The notes beneath the pieces were generated by a model. The model saw only the letters and a program-made list of their open reading frames with translations. It was not told the DNA's origin and did not search any database. The translations under genes were made by a program, and so were the position numbers. Positions 1-10,630 of a stretch of 64,000 nucleotides of DNA are shown here, piece after piece (position 1 is the first letter of the stretch; the number at the start of each line of letters is the position of its first letter). Source of the stretch: Trichosphaerium sp. ATCC 40318 (Eukaryota; Discosea; Flabellinia; Trichosidae); the NCBI GenBank assembly GCA_038496445.1, contig JALMLS010000507.1, positions 434,001-498,000 of the forward strand, read 5' to 3'.

Positions 1-193
1 TCACTGCATCAGTCAACCTACGAGTACAAAGTTCGCATGAGACTTGTCTAACCTGACTTTTTACTTTGCAAGTCACGTGATACAACTAGTCTCAAAACGG
101 TTTTTATGGAAGCAAGTTGAACACGAAATAGAATCATATGGTAATACGACGTAGTTGAGTGTTTATTTTACATATGTACAAGTGTTGTAGCGT

Positions 194-598
194 CTACTTG
201 TGCTTGGAAAAAAGAGTTTGCCCAGGTACAAGCAAAAATGCAGAAGTTAGTTGTTCTCGCGTAAATGGTCTTAATTTTAATGGTGCTAGATCTCCCTCTG
301 GTGGCGCCATTCTAGCGACTTTTTCTAAGCCTTTATAGCGCGGTTTGGCGCGCCGTAGTTTAAATTCTTTTTTTTTAACGCCCTGAATGCCTTGTAGGTA
401 TCCCTTGCGAAACTCTTCCTCAATACGCTCCGTTTTACTGACTGATCCGCCTAAACCATAATGTACTAATAGATTCTGCGTGGCTGAAGGTACAGTAGGG
501 TCTTGACGCGGTGGTTTTGTTATTAGGGCCAATGGGCGTTCTTGCTCTCTTAGCGAGATCTGTAGAAGCTCTTCGGCAGTAGGTTCTGCGGCTTCCAT
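194..598 (-). CDS. Small basic protein, weak Med19/Rox3-like resemblance
   Basis: A single-exon frame of 134 codons begins with ATG at 598 and ends at a TAG at 194-196. The N-terminus is acidic (MEAAEPTAEELL) and the rest is basic and rich in Lys/Arg, which suits a nuclear protein. The segment NLLVHYGLGGSVSKTER followed by a Lys/Arg-rich stretch recalls the fungal-type Mediator subunit Med19/Rox3 pattern (a YGL motif followed by a K-L-R-K run), but this is a by-eye resemblance, not a confident call. No signal peptide or membrane segment is visible. It is head to head with the K+ channel gene, with 158 bp between the two starts. If it is not Med19, it is an unassigned small nuclear protein. 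Confidence 0.5.
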   Translation of the reverse strand: MEAAEPTAEELLQISLREQERPLALITKPPRQDPTVPSATQNLLVHYGLGGSVSKTERIEEEFRKGYLQGIQGVKKKEFKLRRAKPRYKGLEKVARMAPPEGDLAPLKLRPFTREQLTSAFLLVPGQTLFSKHK

Positions 599-756
599 CT
601 ACTATTTGTTGATTAGCTGGAGTAACGACGAAACAAGACTTTTTGGTTTTTAAATTGTCCACTATCGGCGCTTTGCACTAAACTGGCTAGCCATAGTTCA
701 TGCACGCTTACTAGTATCGCATTTGTATAGATTTGTGTGAACGATAACGTTACCTA
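599..756. promoter_or_regulatory. Divergent promoter region, 158 bp
   Basis: This gap separates the starts of the small basic protein (leftward) and the K+ channel (rightward). It must hold both promoters or a shared bidirectional one. I see no clear TATA box. Confidence 0.35.
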
Positions 757-2587
757 ATGGCAAACAACGTACCACGAATAGAAGTTAGTGGCGCAGAGGT
801 AAGCATCAGCAATAACAACCGCTATTTTTAAGTGACAATTCCTAAACCGAGTTGAACACCTTCATTGTGCGATTGGTTGCGTGTGTACGCTGGAAAATCC
901 ATTTCAAAGTAATGATACGTTTGCAATTGCTAAATCTAGTTCTAGAGCGACGAAGGCGCTCCACTAACCGAGCGCATAGATGGGCAGCCTTATCCTGAAC
1001 AAGAGACGAACGCAGCAAAATACATGCCCGAAAAAAGGCCATTGCATGCTAGAACGCTTACCTGGTTTCGTCATAGATTCGTCGGTGGACATTGGACCGT
1101 AATTAATGTACGTGTGCAACTAAAAATCCCAACACCATGCTACTTGTTTATTTCAGTGAATGCTGCCTGTCATTTTATAAATGTCTCTTGTTTGATAGCT
1201 TACAGTTTTTAGTTGCATTTACCATTAGGTTCAATGGGCGCTCTTAGTGTTTATGTTGTTCAGATATTTCTACTATACGCAGAAAATAGTTTAGCCGCAC
1301 AAATAATATCAATGTTCCTTGGGGTTATGAGCGTATTGTATGTTATCAATTGGCTGTATCAGCTTGTGTCAGCTGTATTTTACGTTAGTACATTTGCTAG
1401 AAGTGGGTACGTGAAAATTATTTCAGCACATTACCAGCGTGCACCTTTTTTTTTGGTGCTGATATTGTTTAGGAAATTTGCAACATTTTCAGAAGTTGTA
1501 CAAGATGTTGTATTCAATCGAATGAGGAAACAAGGTCAAATAGATGTGGTGTTACTAATAGATACATACCTTGGTGAGTATTGTCTGAGTTCATTCAAAC
1601 AAGACTTAACAATATGCCTGTAGAGATTACTATCGCTTTTTCCAGCTTCTTCATAGGCTTGTACTTCATTGATCCTGCTCAGTTTAATGGAGTAAATTTT
1701 ACAGATAGTCCATGGCGTAAAGGTAAACAAACGTCTTTGTACTGCTTCCTTTAACAACCTATAGCTGTCATTTTTTACTACTACACAGTTCTGGTCAATG
1801 CTGGCGTTGGGTATGGTGAGTATGCTCCCGAACACTGGATTTGTGAGGTATGTGGGAAGTCAGTCTGAAAAGACTAGCAAGCAATTAACAGTACTTGTTT
1901 TACTAGCTGGCTACTGCTTTTAGTGTAATTATTGCTGGTTTGTTCAATATCTTCGCCATCGGTAGCGCTACTGGAATGGTTATAGGTCGTAGAGATAAAC
2001 AAGATGAAGCTGGTATTGAAGTAGCAAACAGGCTTGTAAAAGCTGCAGCTCTTTATGTAAGAAAAGAAAAAGGTAGATCTTCTTTTGAGAATAACCTTGT
2101 GGATGTATCTGTTAGATCCAGTATCCTCGGTTCTAATGAGAATACAACGATACCTTCATTCAAATCAGAGGACGCAAAGTCTTGTGTACTACCAGAATCA
2201 GAAGAGCCAAGTGATGAGGAAGATGACGTGTTGGAGGATAGTAGTCACGAAGAAGGCGATAAACCAAAGAAAAAGAAGAAGAAAAAAAGTTCTTTGAAAA
2301 AAAGAAATGCGAAACGTGAAGAAGATGACAGCGGAGTTTCTGTCCATTTCAAGGATGATGTAATAGATAGTGCAAGGTCAGATTCTGAGACCCCATCAAC
2401 CTCTTCAGAAGAAGAAGGTGTGAGTCGTGCATCTAACAATTTGGCAATACCAAAGGATGGTAAGGCAGAAAGAAGAGCTAGAAGAAAAGCAAGAAAAAAA
2501 AAAGCTAAAAAGAGAAGACAAAAAGAAGAACAGAAAAAACAAGAAGAAAATAATAAGAATAATGATGGATCTATTGAAGAAGATTAA
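757..2587 (+). CDS. Slo/BK-like six-transmembrane potassium channel without RCK
   Basis: The gene starts at ATG 757 (MANNVPRIEVSGAE). I read exons at 757-798, 946-1107, 1213-about 1573, one ending 1722, 1789-1847 and 1907-2587. Hydrophobic helices start at GALSVYVVQIFLLYAE. The segment FRKFATFSEVV...IDVVLLIDTYLG lines up with the S4-S5 region of Slo channels. The pore reads VLVNAGVGYGEYAPEHW, giving a filter VGYGE where the family has VGYGD. A last helix (S6, LATAFSVIIAGLFNIFAIG) is followed by a highly charged Ser/Lys/Glu-rich tail of about 190 residues. BK channels carry two RCK gating domains after S6; none is visible here. It should conduct K+ across a membrane. An HCN or other voltage-gated K+ channel is possible, but the S4-S6 match is best to Slo. 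Confidence 0.72.
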
Positions 2588-2893
2588 TAAATTGTGTATA
2601 AATAAATAATGATAATATAATAAACCCATGTCCGCCTGAATGATGTTTATTTTAACAACTTTTCAGAGCTCTACGAAAAAAAGAAGAAATACACCATTGA
2701 ACATACCTCCATCGTAGTCGGTCGAAATATCTGCTACAAGCCAGAAATCTTAACGTTCTCTAACCACGGACGTACCCCCTTTACAATCCGATGCTTACTG
2801 CGTTTTTTTATCGATTATTACACCTGAATAAAATATACCCGCACCACAACCAATACCACGTTCTTTTGGACTTGTATTTTATTTCTTTCTTTT
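2588..2893. other. Convergent intergenic region
   Basis: This is the 3' flank shared by the K+ channel and MetAP1. Several AATAAA-like hexamers lie just after the channel stop (about 2585-2620), consistent with polyadenylation. Nothing else is recognisable. Confidence 0.4.
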
Positions 2894-4752
2894 TTACATC
2901 CTATTGATGTATGTGCCTTCTGTTCTTTTTGTCAATACTTCGTGTCCATCCTTTGTAATCAAGATTGTGTGTTCAAACTACGCGAAAAGTTAACCAAAAA
3001 AACGGAAAAAAAACCAAAGAAATCTCGCGTTTTTTCTTAGATATATTCGCTCTTTTTTTACCTGTGCGGAACGTTTTCCATCTGTAGTACATGCTGTCCA
3101 GTTATCAGGCCATAATTCATCACGCCACGAGCCTACAAGAAATAAGTATAAGACAATAACATTAAAACTGCTTTTCTTTGTGTAGTTAAAACTTGACTCG
3201 TACCTTCGTTAATCATAGGCTCAATAGTAAAACAATGACCAGGTCTCATCACACCAGTTGTTTTATTGCCTATAATATATGTATTAACAACAGAACATCA
3301 AAATAAAGTAAATAAAAAATACCGATTAACAATTTCAATGAAATGTGTTGATTTTTGCTTATCGCTTGTTTTTGACATTAACTATGACTTACGCGCGTAG
3401 TGGGGTACATTGGGATGTGTATGGAACAATGACCCGATACCATGACCGCAATAGCTCTTGACAACAGAGAAACCATTGGTTCTGGCATGTTTAGAGATTA
3501 TATCGCCTAGCTCACGGTATAATGATCCAGGACGACAGTAATCGATTGCTAAAATAAACAACAAGTTAATATAAACATCTAATCATAATTTCTTCAAATT
3601 AAAACGCCAAACAAAAGTAGATTACTGTTATTTTAAGAATTTTTTGGTTTTGCAAATACCTTTGTTTAAGCACTCGTAGGTAACTCTTACAAGCTTCTTG
3701 TGTTTCTTATGAACATTACCAATTAACCATGTCTCATTCAAGTCAGAATGAAATCCCTTGTGGTAGAGTGTAATATCACAATTTACAATATCGCCTAAGA
3801 TGACCATTATTTACAAGTATTATTACTCAGCACTTACCATCTTCTAGGGGTCTGGAGTCAGGGATCCCGTGACAAATTACTTCGTTAACAGAAGTACATA
3901 CTGACTACATTTGTACATGAGCAAACAGATCAAACGTTGGTTAAAGGCTATTAGGTAACGAACCTTTGGAAATTGACGATAGTTCATTGGTGAAGGATAG
4001 CAATCACGTTCAATTATGGCTTCGTGTACAACCCGATCAATCTCTTCTGTAGTTACACCAACCTTAGCGGCTCTACCAGCAATAGCCATGACCTCAGCGG
4101 CTAACTACATTGCATTTAAGTCGAATACAAAACAATAAACACAAAAAACCGTTTTGGCATTTGTGCCTGTTTATCACTTACTTTGCCTGCCTCGCGCATG
4201 GTTTCCATTTCCTTGGCGTTGTGGATGTACACTGTTCTTGAACCTCTTTTAACTTCACGTTCGGACTTTGGATCACCCTTGTTGTAACATATTTAGTTGG
4301 TTGTTGCATTGTAGGCACTCAAAAGGATGTTTCTTTCGAAAAAAATCGGTCGTATTATTTTAACGACCAAATCGTACTTCTGGATCGTCTGCATAGTCAG
4401 GACGTGGAATATGCTTTGGTACAGTGCGAGAAAAGGGTTTAACAACCTGTAAAACAATTAACATTTAATCAATGATGGTATTACGTACTCCAGGGCGCAA
4501 TGTGCCTGCGAAAACGTATCCTTTAAACATTTCTGGATACCACACAGGTTCTACGTAATTATAAGCAATGTTAAGAAAAATAAACGTACTCTTCGCTGGC
4601 GCTGCCTTTTTTACTACATGTACCTTCTTGTGCTCACCCCAGGCACTTCTAAAACACTCTTGACCACAAAAGTATGTGCTAGCGAGCTTTAGCTTCTTAC
4701 ACGTTGGGCATTCCAACTTTGAAGGCTTTCCGCAACGAGAACAGACTGGCAT
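2894..4752 (-). CDS. METAP1: Methionine aminopeptidase type 1
   Basis: The protein removes the initiator methionine from nascent cytosolic proteins. ATG at 4752 opens the zinc-finger N-terminus typical of eukaryotic MetAP1: [15 protein letters not shown], then YFCGQECF and HKKVH, the C6H2 ribosome-associating module. Downstream exons show metal-ligand segments [18 protein letters not shown] and LNETW (both Asp ligands), then [18 protein letters not shown] with the ligand His, and [17 protein letters not shown] joined to [16 protein letters not shown] with the last Glu region. It ends ...TYINRM at a TAA (2894-2896). I see at least seven exons with introns of 60-150 bp. An alternative in-frame start at 4797 is not an ATG, so 4752 is preferred. 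The identification is secure. Confidence 0.95.
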
Positions 4753-4871
4753 TTTCTCCTTAGACTCCTGTGACAGACAGATTTGGTCGATTTTCAAAAA
4801 AAGTCAAGCGATAAAAAAACTGCTAGTTTCAATAACAGCTACAGTATTTACTGTGAATCTTAATAGGCGAA

Positions 4872-7478
4872 ATGGATAATACTGAAGAAGTAGTTATCAG
4901 TGTAACAAGTTGCGTTTGCACTTTTTGTTATTTTACTGATTGTTCGCAGATATACGCGGAGAGGATTTTGTGAGCTCTAGGGATCCGTTGGGTAATATTT
5001 AAAGTAACACCGGCGTATTTTTATAGTGTACAGGCGAAATTAGTGGTTCATTCTGTTCTGTTAAGCTTCATGATGTATCAGGATCCAAGTCACACTCTAA
5101 ACGGACCAAAATAATAAGAAAGACAAATTCACCGAGGTGGAGACAAGTCTTAACATTGTACGTGCACAAATAATGCAACAAACGCGAAAGCAAACTCTAA
5201 CCAACCTTTTTATTTAGCACAACTAAAAAACAGCCAAAAAACCTGGAGATTTCCATTTGGGAAAGGCACGACACCACACAAATACAGAAGGATCGTATAG
5301 GAATAGTTTACGTTGAGTACGAAACAATATAAAACAGTTTGATGGTTGTATTTGGTCTAAAACAGTAACATAGTCTTACAAACCTGGAAAAGGGTAAAAC
5401 GTTAGAGTGCTCAGAGGATATGGTCTTAAAAGAGACAAAGACAGGTCTATATTTAACGCTTTGTTAAAAATATTTACAACTTAAACGTTTCTTTCCACAA
5501 TAGGCATTTTACATGTAAACGTTGATTATATGACACCACAAGCTATTGGAGAGCAAAAAGAGTTTTTAAGGTTACAATCAAAAATGTTACAAGATGTTGA
5601 TGTCAATGAAGATGATATAATTGAAGGTAAGAATGTGACACCTTATTACTCGAAACGAACGAATTTTCTTTTTTTTCGACATTGTCATCGTTTGAAATTT
5701 CTTCAAGAGTTGCTGACGGAATGCGCGCCTTTTTGGCGTGCCCGCATTCACTTGTAATATTTTTTTAAGCATGTCATCGTTCATTTCTTCATGAGACTTA
5801 TTGACAGATGCTTTTTTTTTGGCTTTTTTTGACACATTTCAAAAAACTCATTGTGACATTTTCTAAAGCAACTCTTTTATTTTAGAGTTTAAAAGCAAAT
5901 ACAATTGGGAACATGGTGATACATACGGATGGTTATTTATTTCAGAAGAAAAAGCTATATTTTATCAAGTTCTGGATAAGATAGGGCACGGAGAGGTATA
6001 ATACTATTTTCTTTATGAATACAATTATTTTTAATTAATATCTCACTGGTTCGGCTTTAGATTCTCGAAATGAAGACTATTACAGATGTGGAGGAAGTAA
6101 ACAATGGGTTACGCATTATAGTAAACTTCACACAGACGGTACGTACAATCTTGAAATAGGAAAGAGGCTTTTCCAACGTTAGCTCTGTTGTTGATTTTTT
6201 GCGTAGCATTGGTTTCCTGAGGTTCAAGATGCTGGTTCTGCTTATGATCTTATAAAACAATACATGCCTGTTGTAAAGACACCATTTTCCCTTAAAAAGA
6301 GGATGTCCGAGGTTTGTTTATAAACATACAATGGTTTTTTTTTTAAGAAACACTTGAAAGTAATTGTTTTTGCTTAGATTAAAAATTCGAATTCTGTGCC
6401 TATACCTAAGGTTATACGTGCAAAGTCAATAGACGCAGCAAGAGCAGTTACAAAGAGTGAGAGTTTACCTGAAGATAGACGACGCAGGAAAGGTAACTAC
6501 CTCTTTGAGCAACTCTTTAAATCGTTGAAATGGTCCTCCAACTTCTTTTGTTTTCAACGTTAACCAACATCCTGCCCAACAATTTTTTGTGTTTCTGAAT
6601 ACTTACTTGTTTGGTGCACTCATAAGCGTGTATAAATCATTTTTGGGCCATAGCGACAATAAACAAACTCACAAATCAAGCGTTAACTTAATGTCGTTTT
6701 ATTATAGGTTTTTTGGGTTCTATGAAAATGAAAAAGAAGTCATACCAATCTACGTCAATGACTGAGATTACAACTGAATCTACATCCTCTAAATCTTCAA
6801 ACAACTCGTTTTCTAAATCAAGTGAGCTATTAAAACCAAAAATACCAAAACAACCATCAAAAGAGCAACTTGGGGCACTTAGTAGGTAAGCACTATCATT
6901 AGGCTGTTTGTGATCAAGATGACTAACTATTTATAGGCGAAGAAAAGGGTTTACTGTCGCAGATGTTCTTCATGCAAGAAAGAAATCTAAAGTTACTTTT
7001 AATCATAGTGAGATATTATATGGTCACTTTGGAAGTCCCATGTTTAAGCAGTTACTTTATGCTTTTTTGAGCTGTATGGTATTTGCTTATGGTTCTTGGT
7101 TGGGTCTTATAATAGCTGCTATTATATTGACTATTGCTAATATAGTATTCAAGAGCTGGGTGTACTACTTTAGCTTCGAGATAGGGAAGAAAATACTAGA
7201 AAAGTTAAATGTAAAGTATGATGTTGGGACAAGATTGATTCCTCTCGCTATTGTACCAGCAGTTATATATCCGTCTTTTAATGGAGCTATAATAGTATTA
7301 CTAGCAGCTACAATGGATTACTTTTCAGTACGTTTGAGGGAGAAAGGGATTGTTTTATTCATTACAAGTCATCCGCCAATTAACTGCTTTCTTCTTAGAT
7401 AATGGGAACTATGCATTTGTTATATCAATCTTGTTTTTTGGCATTTATCTCGAGCTTTTTTGTTGGTCCCACAGCTGA
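4872..7478 (+). CDS. C2 domain + GRAM/PH-like domain membrane protein
   Basis: ATG 4872 (MDNTEEVVIS) leads into a C2 domain spread over small exons: DIRGEDFVSSRDPLG, then GSFCSVKLHDVSGSKSHSKR, KIIRKTNSPRWRQVLTF and KNLEISIWERHD. This is the usual C2 order of beta strands. A second globular part (about 5890-6300; FKSKYNWEHGDTYGWLFIS... and ...EEVNNGLRIIVNFTQTHWF) looks GRAM/PH-like. A Ser/Lys-rich linker follows, then a C-terminal membrane region (7040-7478) with two or three hydrophobic helices, beginning MFKQLLYAFLSCMVFAYGSW. C2 plus GRAM plus membrane anchor is typical of lipid-sensing proteins at membrane contact sites. Lipid binding is inferred from the domains, and the C2 acidic loop residues look incomplete, so Ca2+ dependence is doubtful. 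The predicted stop is TGA at 7476. Confidence 0.72.
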
Positions 7479-7840
7479 GGATATTGTAGCTCCTTTCAAC
7501 TTGTAAATAATAAAGAATAACCATAGTTTTTGACAACGTATTCTTGATGTTTTTGGCTGTGTACAAACCAGGTTTTATGCGACACTAAGGCAGGTTGGCG
7601 ACTTAGCGTAGTAACTGATCTAGGGGCGTAACTAACGGCTAGAGGCAATTACGCGATATAGAGCAACTTTAATAAATTGTATCACGTGAATACTCAAAAA
7701 AGTGAATTCATACAAGCACAAAAAAGTTAATTTATTTCTTTTGGTGAGCCTTGCCAGGAAGTATATTGTTTACTACCATTTCTTCTTTCCTTTAGTTGGT
7801 ATGTTTGAATTTCTAGTATCCATTCTCATCACTTCCCTTC
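7479..7840. other. Convergent intergenic region, nothing recognised
   Basis: The gap between the C2/GRAM gene and the F-box/MORN gene holds an AATAAA at about 7506 and 7670 and one CACGTG at about 7683. I see no ORF or RNA gene in it. Confidence 0.35.
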
Positions 7841-8728
7841 TCATTGTGTCCAATATAGCTGAGCAACATAAGCAATCACCAATACACATGTAAAAGCAAT
7901 GCCACCAAATATAACATTATGATTATATGCTAATGCACTCCTCCTGTAAACCTCACCACCAACCAACTGACCACCTGGTGTCCAATGTTTGAACCGTCCA
8001 ATTTTTATTCCTTTTTCATACTTCCCAACCACAGCCATATTTCCGCTTCTATACCTTATTTTATAAACCCCATGTAGCATACCTTTGTGATAGAAACAAT
8101 GTTGTTTCATTGCTCCATCACTATGCCATGTTTTATACTCGCCATGTAATTTACTAGTACTAAATATAAACGGAGGTAAAATATTCTTGTACCACTTCTT
8201 TGCTTCATCTGACAGTTTATCACCTACATAGAAACAGTGCAACAATAGGTTTCCATTGGCATGCCATGTTTTCAATTCTCCTCGTTTCTTATCATCACAG
8301 GTTTTAAACTGTTCAGCCAATTGACCATTAACATGCCATACCTTACAGTCAACTTCTTCTTTATCATTAATTCGAAATTGCTTTTTAACTTGTCCATTGT
8401 CATACCAACTTGTTGCGTGGTCACTAAGTATACCACCAACATAGAAGCATTCCTCTTGTAAAGTACCATCATTATGCCATTTCTTGTATTCTCCGTCTAG
8501 CACGCCACCTTTGAAATAGCAACGAGTGGCTACTTTATCGTTTTCGTGTTGTATCCAAACGCCATGTTTTTTGCACTTATCATCGAAACGGGTGCTTACA
8601 GCAGTTGTTTTACACAATAATGGCCATAATGCGTACATTTCGGGAGTATATTCCATGATATCAAGCTGTAGCTCTACGGGAAGGCAAAGCAACTTACATG
8701 GTACACTTCCGTTAGATAAATTTGCCAT
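7841..8728 (-). CDS. Intronless F-box-like / MORN-variant repeat protein with C-terminal membrane helix
   Basis: One uninterrupted frame of 295 codons starts at ATG 8728. Residues 15-60 (CLPVELQLDIMEYTPEMYAL...) look like an F-box, which would recruit an SCF ubiquitin ligase. From about residue 65 to 255 there are eight or so repeats of about 22-24 residues of the MORN-variant type, each with a W-H/Y-x-N/D-G core (KKWHNDGTLQEECFY, TSWYDNGQVKKQF, KVWHVNGQLAEQF, KTWHANGNLLLHCFY, KTWHSDGAMKQHCFY). A last hydrophobic segment (NHNVIFGGIAFTCVLVIAYV) suggests a membrane anchor. Lack of introns amid intron-rich neighbours, and the F-box/MORN combination known from giant viruses of amoebae, suggest possible transfer or a retrocopy. 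The substrate is unknown. Confidence 0.85.
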   Translation of the reverse strand: MANLSNGSVPCKLLCLPVELQLDIMEYTPEMYALWPLLCKTTAVSTRFDDKCKKHGVWIQHENDKVATRCYFKGGVLDGEYKKWHNDGTLQEECFYVGGILSDHATSWYDNGQVKKQFRINDKEEVDCKVWHVNGQLAEQFKTCDDKKRGELKTWHANGNLLLHCFYVGDKLSDEAKKWYKNILPPFIFSTSKLHGEYKTWHSDGAMKQHCFYHKGMLHGVYKIRYRSGNMAVVGKYEKGIKIGRFKHWTPGGQLVGGEVYRRSALAYNHNVIFGGIAFTCVLVIAYVAQLYWTQ

Positions 8729-8831
8729 GATACTGCGCTGATGGTTAAAAAAAACTAAGATGAGAAGTCAATGGCGATCCGGATATTTCACTGATTACTT
8801 CGTACACGTAGTCTGTTTTCACCTTTTGGCA

Positions 8832-10480
8832 ATGTCTAGAGTGTTGTACTTATGTTACGAGCTCTGTGACCCTATATTCAGCGGCAACGGTATTGTTTTA
8901 CGTGTTATTTATAACATTTACGCAGTAAAGGAACATGGTCGCGAAGCATCGTATCAACGCTTGTAGCTGATGGAGCGGAGATTTTCGTACTATGCGCAAG
9001 GCCATCTGGCACTGTTCAGCATTTTAGCTTTAAAACTCCTCCAAACTTTACAGCGAGAACAGTAGAGGTACCTAAAAACAAATGGCGCCGCTTAGACAGG
9101 TATTAAAACTAATCCATGCCAAACTGCGCACAAACCCTTAAAATTACTTGTAAACTATTATCAAGTGAACCAAACATGTTTTTGTGCGTTGTACAACTAA
9201 AAAAGCTGAATAAGTATAAGGTTATGCGCTTGGAAAGAGTACGCATCTGGTATCATACAGTATAAGGATGATATTGCTGCGTTCGCTCCTGATATTGTGG
9301 TGGGTGTTGATTGGCACGTGTTAGAATCGTACAAAGCCCATTTTAAGGATATTCCACTTATTTACATGAACTTCCGGTACGTTTCTATCAACTACTCTTT
9401 GAGCCTTTTTATTCTTATTTAATCACAGTGCTTTTCATGCAAGTCCAGGATTCTCTGATGAAGATAAAGCGTTCTTTGCCCCTCTAGAAAGAGGTAAACA
9501 GATTATTTTTTAAAAGGTTTGTTAACTGCTTGGATTAGAGATGTGTCAACTTGCTAAAACAATTATTACGTTATCTAAGCCTGATGCAATATTCTTAAAG
9601 AAACTGTCAGGTTGTAGTTGCAAGGTTCTTAATTGCACAATACCAACTCACGTATCAGAGCAGGTATCAAAACTCTCAGGTATCGTGATTATTATTAACA
9701 TCACGTGATGTGAAAATCTAACTTTTTTTCCTTGTGTAGGACAAGAACGAGAACGAAAGTATATCACTTGTTGTTGTCGGTTATCACCTGAAAAAGGTGT
9801 CCATAGATTTGTTGACTTGATAGAAGAACTTAACAGTTTCCTCAAAGAAAAAAATATCACGTGCGATAGATTACTACAAACGCTGATTCCTAACTTGTTT
9901 TTCTTATTTAGGCCTTTCTTGTGTGGTTCTCGGTCAAATCCCGAGTATGCAAACGAAGCAATAAGTAAGTTAAAACGTGTGGCACCTTCCGCTGTCATCA
10001 AAGAGTTTATTTCACCAGTGGAGCTTTGTGCATTATACAGGTACCTATAAAAAAAAAGCGAGCAACATTTACTAAGTATCAAATCAGTGAATCAGTGCTT
10101 AATGTACACCCTTGTAATTACGATGCTTATGGTTTAACAATGGCAGAAGCTGCAGCTTTTGGAACACCATCCGTTATAGATGGCAGTGGAGAGATTGGTA
10201 CGAACTCTGAAATAACTGTTCCATGATCTGTATTCTAACTCTTATCTAAGGTATTACTGATTTTCTGCGTCCTTCACACAACGAGATTCTCGCCGTTAAC
10301 CTTGACAATATACCAGAGGCTGCAAATCAAATTAAGAAAATACTGAGTAACGAAGATGAACTAAATAAGACTAGAAAAGTATGTAAAGCACGAACTCTTT
10401 CTTACCAGATTGGAGATTATTGTGCAAACCTTCTTAAAGAAATATCTTCTGTTGTAGCTCAAAACAAGCTATCTAAATAA
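8832..10480 (+). CDS. Glycosyltransferase family 4 (GT-B fold)
   Basis: ATG 8832 opens MSRVLYLCYELCDPIFSGNG, the N-terminal GT-B strand and Gly-rich loop. Later exons give VADGAEIFVLCARPSG, VVGVDWHVLESYK, PLIYMNFR (with YMNFR in an acceptor-domain position), then the donor-domain entry RKYITCCCRLSPEKGVHRFVD and the family 4 E-x7-E region NYDAYGLTMAEAAAFGTP followed by GEIG. The last exon ends ...SSVVAQNKLSK and TAA at 10480. It should transfer a sugar from a nucleotide donor in the cytosol or at a membrane face. The acceptor cannot be told from the sequence. There are about nine exons. The second exon joins best at an acceptor ending TAAAG (about 8930), which restores the frame GNGTWSRSIVSTLVADG. 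Confidence 0.85.
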
Positions 10481-10630
10481 CATATAAATACACCTAGTAT
10501 CATATATCTAACAACAACCCTGTTATAGTATAGTAAGATGGAAGGGTTCTTGATAAAAGAACAACCAAGTTCGATTAAGTCGCCTTTTTTTTTGTTTATT
10601 TTTTTAACTTTTTTTTTAAATGTATTATTA
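10481..10630. terminator. Convergent 3' region
   Basis: This 150-bp gap separates the 3' ends of the glycosyltransferase and the MFS gene. It is very AT rich, with AAATAA/AATAAA-like elements and T runs, and serves both polyadenylation regions. Confidence 0.35.

Noticed and set aside
5587-5835. Leftward Lys-rich open frame inside an intron of the C2/GRAM gene
   Set aside because: It has only an in-frame GTG at its start, overlaps T-rich intron tracts that give Lys runs on the other strand, and has no domain. It is most likely chance.
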